DNA from: Litoreibacter sp.
Lineage (GTDB): Bacteria; Pseudomonadota; Alphaproteobacteria; Rhodobacterales; Rhodobacteraceae
Reading direction: 5' to 3'
NCBI GenBank assembly: GCA_013042765.1
Contig: JABDPP010000264.1
Span: 1-9,087 of the forward strand
Length of the DNA stretch: 9,087 bases
A model generated the notes under the pieces. It did no database searches. It was not told the origin of the DNA and saw only the letters and a list, made by a program, of their open reading frames with translations. Shown piece after piece: positions 5,856 to 9,087 of this stretch (the first letter of the stretch is position 1; the number at the start of each line of letters is the position of its first letter). The translations under genes were made by a program, and so were the position numbers.

Positions 5856-7100
5856 TCAATGCGCCACACCCGCGGCGACAGATTCGTCGATGAAGCGGCC
5901 CTCGCGGAACCGGTCCAGGCCGAACGCCTCGGTCAGCGGGCTGTGCCCGTTGGCCATCAGCTCCGCCATACCCCAGCCGGAACCGGGGATCGCCTTGAAC
6001 CCGCCGGTGCCCCAGCCGCAATTGATGAAGCAGTTTTCCAGCGGGGTTTTCGACAGGATCGGAGAACGATCTCCGGTGACATCCACGATGCCACCCCACT
6101 GGCGCAGCATCTTCAGGCGGCTGATGATCGGGAAGGTTTCGACCAGTGCCCGCACGGGTTCCTCGATATGCTGGAAAGAGCCGCGCTGGGTGTAGTTGTT
6201 ATACCCGTCCGTGCCGCCGCCGATGACCATCTCGCCCTTGTCGGACTGGGACATGTAGCCATGCACGGTATTGGCCATCACGACCACGTCCATGCAGGGC
6301 TTGATCGGCTCGGAGACCAGCGCTTGAAGCGCCACGGATTCGATCGGCAGCCGGAAGCCCGCCATTTCGGCCAGAACGCCGGAATGGCCCGCCACCACGA
6401 TGCCGAGCTTGTCGCAGTCGATCTCGCCGCGGGTGGTGGTCACGCAGGCAACTTTGCCGCCTTCCCGCCGGATCGCCGTCACCTCGGTCTGTTGCAGGAT
6501 GTCCATACCCATGTCCGAACAGGCCCGCGCATAGCCCCACGCTACCGCGTCGTGGCGCGCTGTGCCGCCGCGTGCCTGCCAGAGCGCGCCCAGCACCGGG
6601 TAACGCGGCCCGTCTATGTTCATGATCGGGCACAGCTCCTTGACCCTGCGCGGGCCGATGAACTCGGTCTTCACCCCTTGCAGGGCGTTGGCATGAGCTG
6701 TGCGCAGGTAGCCGCGGATCTCGTGCTGGGTCTGGGCCAGCATCATCACGCCACGCGGGCTGAACATCACGTTGTAATTGATGTCCTGGGAGAGCGTCTC
6801 GTAAAGGCTGCGGGATTTCTCGTAGATCGCCGCAGAGGGATCCTGCAGATAATTCGAGCGGATAATCGTCGTGTTACGCCCGGTATTGCCGCCGCCCAGC
6901 CAGCCCTTCTCGATGATCGCGACATTGCGGATGCCGTGATTGCGACCGAGGTGGAAGGCTGTGGCCAGCCCGTGGCCACCCGCCCCGATGATGACGACGT
7001 CATATTTCTTCTTCGGCTCTGGCGCGCGCCATGCCCGTTCCCAACCCGTGTGATAGCGGGAGGCTTCGCGGGCGATGGCAAAGGCAGAATAGCGTTTCAT
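5856..7100 (-). CDS. soxB: Sarcosine oxidase, beta subunit
   Basis: This 414-residue protein is the catalytic flavoprotein subunit of heterotetrameric sarcosine oxidase, an FAD-dependent oxidoreductase of the DAO type. The N-terminal MKRYSAFAIAREASRYHTGW and the dinucleotide-binding YDVVIIGAGGHGLATAFHLG (33-52) are typical. His183 in ARHDAVAWGYAR corresponds to the histidine that carries covalent FMN (His173 in P. maltophilia). The C-terminal CGWGTGGFKAIPGSG (361-375) is the conserved flavin-side loop. The frame extends upstream to 7238, but the extra 46 residues are unlike the family, so the ATG at 7098-7100 is chosen; its ribosome site (GGGA) is only fair. It is the first gene of the operon; a 181-base gap then separates it from the small membrane-protein gene. 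A perfect palindrome at 7220-7232 lies 120 bases upstream and could be an operator. Confidence 0.97.
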   Translation of the reverse strand: MKRYSAFAIAREASRYHTGWERAWRAPEPKKKYDVVIIGAGGHGLATAFHLGRNHGIRNVAIIEKGWLGGGNTGRNTTIIRSNYLQDPSAAIYEKSRSLYETLSQDINYNVMFSPRGVMMLAQTQHEIRGYLRTAHANALQGVKTEFIGPRRVKELCPIMNIDGPRYPVLGALWQARGGTARHDAVAWGYARACSDMGMDILQQTEVTAIRREGGKVACVTTTRGEIDCDKLGIVVAGHSGVLAEMAGFRLPIESVALQALVSEPIKPCMDVVVMANTVHGYMSQSDKGEMVIGGGTDGYNNYTQRGSFQHIEEPVRALVETFPIISRLKMLRQWGGIVDVTGDRSPILSKTPLENCFINCGWGTGGFKAIPGSGWGMAELMANGHSPLTEAFGLDRFREGRFIDESVAAGVAH

Positions 7101-7219
7101 GGAACTGTCCCGGCGGATCGATCTCTCTTCTTTTTGCGTCAGGCAGGCAGAATGCGAGCCACTCAGCACGACATATCTTGGCGGCGTTGCGACATGGGCT
7201 GTGTCTGCCGGCGGGATTC

Positions 7220-7232
7220 CCGGTGTCACCGG
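7220..7232. promoter_or_regulatory. Perfect palindrome upstream of soxB
   Basis: CCGGTG and CACCGG flank a single central T, giving a 13-base perfect dyad in the divergent region between soxB and ruvX, 120 bases before the soxB start. Such a compact palindrome could be a regulator site for either gene. With no second copy in the window and high local GC, chance is also plausible. I could not place a confident -35/-10 pair nearby. Confidence 0.3.
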
Positions 7233-7263
7233 ATGCAAAACGTCATCGGGATCATGGACTTTT

Positions 7264-7299
7264 CGCCTTCGGCGAGGATATTTGTCAGAAAAGTGAAAG
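7264..7299 (+). repeat. Short intergenic repeat, copy 2
   Basis: CGCCTTCGGCGAGGATATTT (7264-7283) is the counterpart of 862-881, differing at two positions, both transitions: one in the 3-base loop and one just past the stem. The 4-base-pair stem is kept. After a divergent 10-base spacer the copies meet again in TGAAAG (7294-7299), with a one-base length difference. This copy abuts ruvX: its last bases form most of the apparent ruvX Shine-Dalgarno sequence. Confidence 0.5.
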
Positions 7300-7311
7300 G
7301 GCCGAAGCTTG
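7295..7311 (+). promoter_or_regulatory. Ribosome site and TTG start of ruvX
   Basis: GAAAGGG at 7295-7301 is followed by 7 bases and the TTG at 7309-7311. There is no ATG or GTG in frame that would give a family-like N-terminus. An in-frame ATT at 7318, where relatives (from memory) begin Met-Ile-Tyr-Glu-Asp or similar, would sit 16 bases from this site, too far. The site therefore decides for TTG, though ATT initiation cannot be fully excluded. Confidence 0.55.
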
Positions 7312-7788
7312 GGCGAGATTTACGAGGATATCGAGGCTTTTGCCGGGGCGTTGGCCCCGGGCCACGCGCTCGTGGGTCTGGATCTGGGCACCGCCACGAT
7401 CGGCGTGGCCGTCTCCGATAGGCTTTTGTCGGTCGCCAGCCCGCTCGAGACGATCCGGCGCAAGAAATTCGGTGTCGATGCGGCTGCCCTGCTTGAAATC
7501 ATGGCCGCACGCGAGATCGGCGGAGTGGTCCTGGGGCTGCCCCGCAATATGGATGGCAGCGAGGGGCCGCGTGCCCAGTCGACCCGGGCTTTTGCCCGCA
7601 ATCTTGCGCGGCTGACCGAGGTTCCGATCACTTTCTGGGATGAAAGACTGTCCACCGTGGCGGCAGAACGGGCGCTTCTTGAGGCGGATACGACACGAAA
7701 ACGTCGCGCCGAGGTTATCGATCACGTTGCCGCTGGTTATATCCTGCAAGGGGCGCTAGACCGTATGAAGCATATCAGGCAGGCATGA
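7309..7788 (+). CDS. ruvX: Putative Holliday junction resolvase / pre-16S rRNA nuclease RuvX (YqgF)
   Basis: This 159-residue protein is a YqgF/RuvX family nuclease with an RNase H-like fold, linked in E. coli to maturation of the 16S rRNA 5' end and earlier proposed as a Holliday junction resolvase. Family motifs are complete: GLDLGTATIGVAVSD (23-37, catalytic Asp25), VLGLPRNMDGSEGPRAQSTRAF (74-95), FWDERLST (109-116, acidic pair Asp111-Glu112) and the C-terminal IDHVAAGYILQGAL (137-150, Asp138). It is cytoplasmic. It probably starts at TTG with GAAAGGG 7 bases upstream, the latter supplied by the end of a repeat. Its stop overlaps the start of the DUF1289 gene in an ATGA, indicating translational coupling. 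Confidence 0.95.
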   Translation: MGEIYEDIEAFAGALAPGHALVGLDLGTATIGVAVSDRLLSVASPLETIRRKKFGVDAAALLEIMAAREIGGVVLGLPRNMDGSEGPRAQSTRAFARNLARLTEVPITFWDERLSTVAAERALLEADTTRKRRAEVIDHVAAGYILQGALDRMKHIRQA

Positions 7789-8042
7789 GAATGGATGATT
7801 TCGGAGCAACAGGCGGCGATGACGCGATCTGGACACGCGAGGAGGTGCAAAGCCCCTGCGTGAAGATCTGTGTCGTGCACCCCGCTGAACGGATCTGCAC
7901 CGGATGTCTGCGCACCATTGACGAGATCGGCGCCTGGTCGCGGATGGGCAATGCGGAGCGGGCCGCGCTTCTCGAAGAACTGCCGGCACGCGCGGACCTG
8001 CTGAAAAAGCGACGCGGAGGGCGCGCGGCCCGGCGCGGCTGA
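7785..8042 (+). CDS. DUF1289 domain-containing protein
   Basis: This 85-residue protein carries the DUF1289 domain (Pfam PF06945), common in proteobacteria but of unknown function. Its mark is four cysteines, here Cys25 and Cys29 in SPCVKIC and Cys38 and Cys41 in ICTGCLRTIDEIGAW, a spacing that suggests a zinc or iron-sulfur site (inference). After the motif comes the usual helical WSRMGNAERAALLEELPAR, then a strongly basic tail rich in Lys and Arg (74-84) that might touch nucleic acid. The ATG at 7785 overlaps the ruvX stop by four bases; a second ATG at 7791 would shorten it by two residues. Coupling to ruvX suggests a shared mRNA, though not necessarily a shared function. Confidence 0.88.
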   Translation: MRMDDFGATGGDDAIWTREEVQSPCVKICVVHPAERICTGCLRTIDEIGAWSRMGNAERAALLEELPARADLLKKRRGGRAARRG

Positions 8043-8060
8043 GCACATGGGTCCGTTGCC

Positions 8061-8660
8061 GTGAAGCGCAGACCGGCTCTCATCATCCTCTTGCTGATCC
8101 TTGCGATCGGATCGCTGTTTTTCGCCCGTCACGCGTTGAATTTCGGAATCCGCCCGACCCCGACGGAGCTCGACCGCGCCGCGGAGATGTGGGCCCATGA
8201 GCGGCTGATCACGCTCAAGACAGCGCCGGCGTCAGAACCTGACCCCTTCGAGACCGACGGTTGCAGTGGTGGCATGTCGGTGATCTGGCGTGACATGTCG
8301 GCCAGCCTGCCGGTTCTGCAAAGCCAGATCGGACAGACCCCGCCCTGGGAGAAATGCTGTATCGCCCATGACCGCGCTTATCATTTGGCAGGTGATGCGC
8401 GCGATCCGGAGGCGAGTTTCACCGCCCGCTCCACCGCCGACTGGGCGCTGCGCCAGTGTATCGTCGAGACCGGCGCGCGGATTGCGGCCGAGACGCCGGG
8501 AGATCCGAATCTTCCCACGCTGGGTATCACACAGGCCTACATTCTGATCGGCGACATGATCTATTCGGCGGTCCGGATTGGCGGCGGGCCTTGCAGCGGC
8601 CTGCCCTGGCGTTGGGGGTTCGGCTACCCGAACTGTCTGCCCGGCACGCGGCAGAACTGA
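8061..8660 (+). CDS. Exported or membrane-anchored protein with a phospholipase A2-like His-Asp motif
   Basis: This 199-residue protein begins with basic residues and a hydrophobic helix (about 6-22) that should be a signal peptide or membrane anchor, placing the rest in the periplasm. Six cysteines in the exported part (68, 99, 100, 133, 178, 192) suggest disulfides. The segment WEKCCIAHDRAYH (97-108 region, His103-Asp104) resembles the CCxxHD active-site motif of secreted phospholipase A2. The upstream DGCSGG (66-71) could play the part of the glycine-rich calcium loop. If this reading is right it would cleave a phospholipid acyl ester; the motif is the only basis. The start is a GTG at 8061, because an in-frame stop lies at 8040-8042; the ribosome site is weak. 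It follows the DUF1289 gene by 18 bases and ends 18 bases before the convergent lipA. Confidence 0.82.
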   Translation: MKRRPALIILLLILAIGSLFFARHALNFGIRPTPTELDRAAEMWAHERLITLKTAPASEPDPFETDGCSGGMSVIWRDMSASLPVLQSQIGQTPPWEKCCIAHDRAYHLAGDARDPEASFTARSTADWALRQCIVETGARIAAETPGDPNLPTLGITQAYILIGDMIYSAVRIGGGPCSGLPWRWGFGYPNCLPGTRQN

Positions 8661-8678
8661 GACTCAGCGATTGGCGGG

Positions 8679-9087
8679 TCAGCCCTGCCCCAGCTTTTCG
8701 AGCCTTGCGGCGCGCAGCCGGGCGAAATCATCACCGGCATGGTAGCTCGAGCGCGTCAGCGGCGTGGCGGAGACCATCAGGAACCCTTTGCCATAGGCGG
8801 CCTGCTCGTAGCTCTTGAATTCATCCGGGGTCACGAAACGGTCGACGTGGTGGTGTTTGGGCGTGGGCTGAAGATACTGGCCGATGGTCAGGAAATCGAT
8901 ATCAGCCGCGCGCATATCCTCCATCACCTGGATGACCGATTGGCGGTCCTCGCCGAGCCCCACCATGATGCCGGATTTGGTAAACATCGAGGGGTCCAGT
9001 TCCTTGACCCGCTGTAGCAGGCGCAGTGAGTGGAAATAGCGCGCACCGGGGCGTACCTCCGGGTAGAGGCCGGGTACGGTTTCAAGG
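8679..9087 (-). CDS. lipA: Lipoyl synthase, C-terminal part (cut by window edge)
   Basis: The minus strand is open from the window edge to the stop at 8679-8681, giving 135 residues of the C-terminal part of lipoyl synthase. This radical SAM enzyme inserts two sulfurs into protein-bound octanoate to make the lipoyl cofactor of 2-oxoacid dehydrogenases and the glycine cleavage system. Recognisable are [50 protein letters not shown] and the final [10 protein letters not shown]. The Ser in the RSSYH segment is the known ligand of the auxiliary iron-sulfur cluster. The N-terminal two-cluster cysteine motifs lie outside the window. The gene is convergent with the PLA2-like gene, 18 bases apart, with no clear terminator between them. 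Confidence 0.97.
   Translation of the reverse strand, partial: LETVPGLYPEVRPGARYFHSLRLLQRVKELDPSMFTKSGIMVGLGEDRQSVIQVMEDMRAADIDFLTIGQYLQPTPKHHHVDRFVTPDEFKSYEQAAYGKGFLMVSATPLTRSSYHAGDDFARLRAARLEKLGQG

Noticed and set aside
5335..6099. Minus-strand frame of 254 codons spanning the soxB end, the small ORF and the soxB-soxD gap
   Set aside because: It is out of frame with soxB and the small membrane-protein gene, both of which have better support, and its composition is that of a shadow frame.
7101..7238. N-terminal extension of soxB by 46 residues
   Set aside because: The added residues do not resemble SoxB, and the ATG at 7100 gives the usual MKRYS start.
5841..7421. Open plus-strand frame of 526 codons opposite soxB, running into ruvX
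   Set aside because: It is the antisense shadow of soxB and overlaps ruvX out of frame; the translation is Arg/His/Ala-rich with no family likeness.
8657..8667. CTGAGACTCAG palindrome between the PLA2-like gene and lipA
   Set aside because: Arms of 5 bases with a 1-base centre cannot form a stable hairpin, and nothing else marks it as a site.

Overview
The window looks like chromosomal DNA of an alphaproteobacterium of the order Rhodobacterales, probably the roseobacter group. I infer this from the high GC content, the near-textbook rhodobacterial sequences of the sarcosine oxidase, RuvX, LipA and iron superoxide dismutase proteins, and the gene order soxB-soxD-soxA-soxG. The genus cannot be read from the sequence. 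No tRNA, rRNA, CRISPR array, insertion sequence or phage gene is visible.

Layout, left to right. (1) 1-727: sodB on the minus strand, followed by two tandem hairpins, the second a good intrinsic terminator. (2) 728-1016: an intergenic region divergent between sodB and a small GYD-domain gene. It holds copy 1 of a short repeat and two dyad symmetries. (3) 1017-1349: the GYD-domain gene on the plus strand. Its apparent terminator lies inside the 3' end of the convergent soxG. (4) 1359-7100, minus strand: a heterotetrameric sarcosine oxidase operon transcribed soxB, a small single-pass membrane protein gene, soxD, soxA, soxG. soxA and soxG overlap by 8 bases; the soxB-soxD interval is long (514 bases) and holds the small gene and a strong hairpin. 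(5) 7101-7308: an intergenic region with a perfect 13-base palindrome and copy 2 of the repeat, whose end supplies the apparent ribosome binding site of ruvX. (6) 7309-8660, plus strand: ruvX, a DUF1289 gene overlapping it by 4 bases, and a secreted or membrane-anchored protein with a phospholipase A2-like Cys-Cys-x-x-His-Asp motif. (7) 8679-9087: the 3' part of lipA on the minus strand, convergent with the previous gene and cut by the window edge.

Functionally the centre of the window is one-carbon catabolism. Sarcosine, which arises from choline, glycine betaine or creatinine, is oxidised to glycine, hydrogen peroxide and 5,10-methylene-tetrahydrofolate by SoxBDAG. The other genes are housekeeping or poorly characterised: superoxide removal, RuvX-type nuclease, lipoate synthesis. 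Most of the window is ordinary. What merits a second look is the repeat pair, the possible sodB 3'-derived RNA, the small membrane protein and hairpin inside the sox operon, and the PLA2-like protein.
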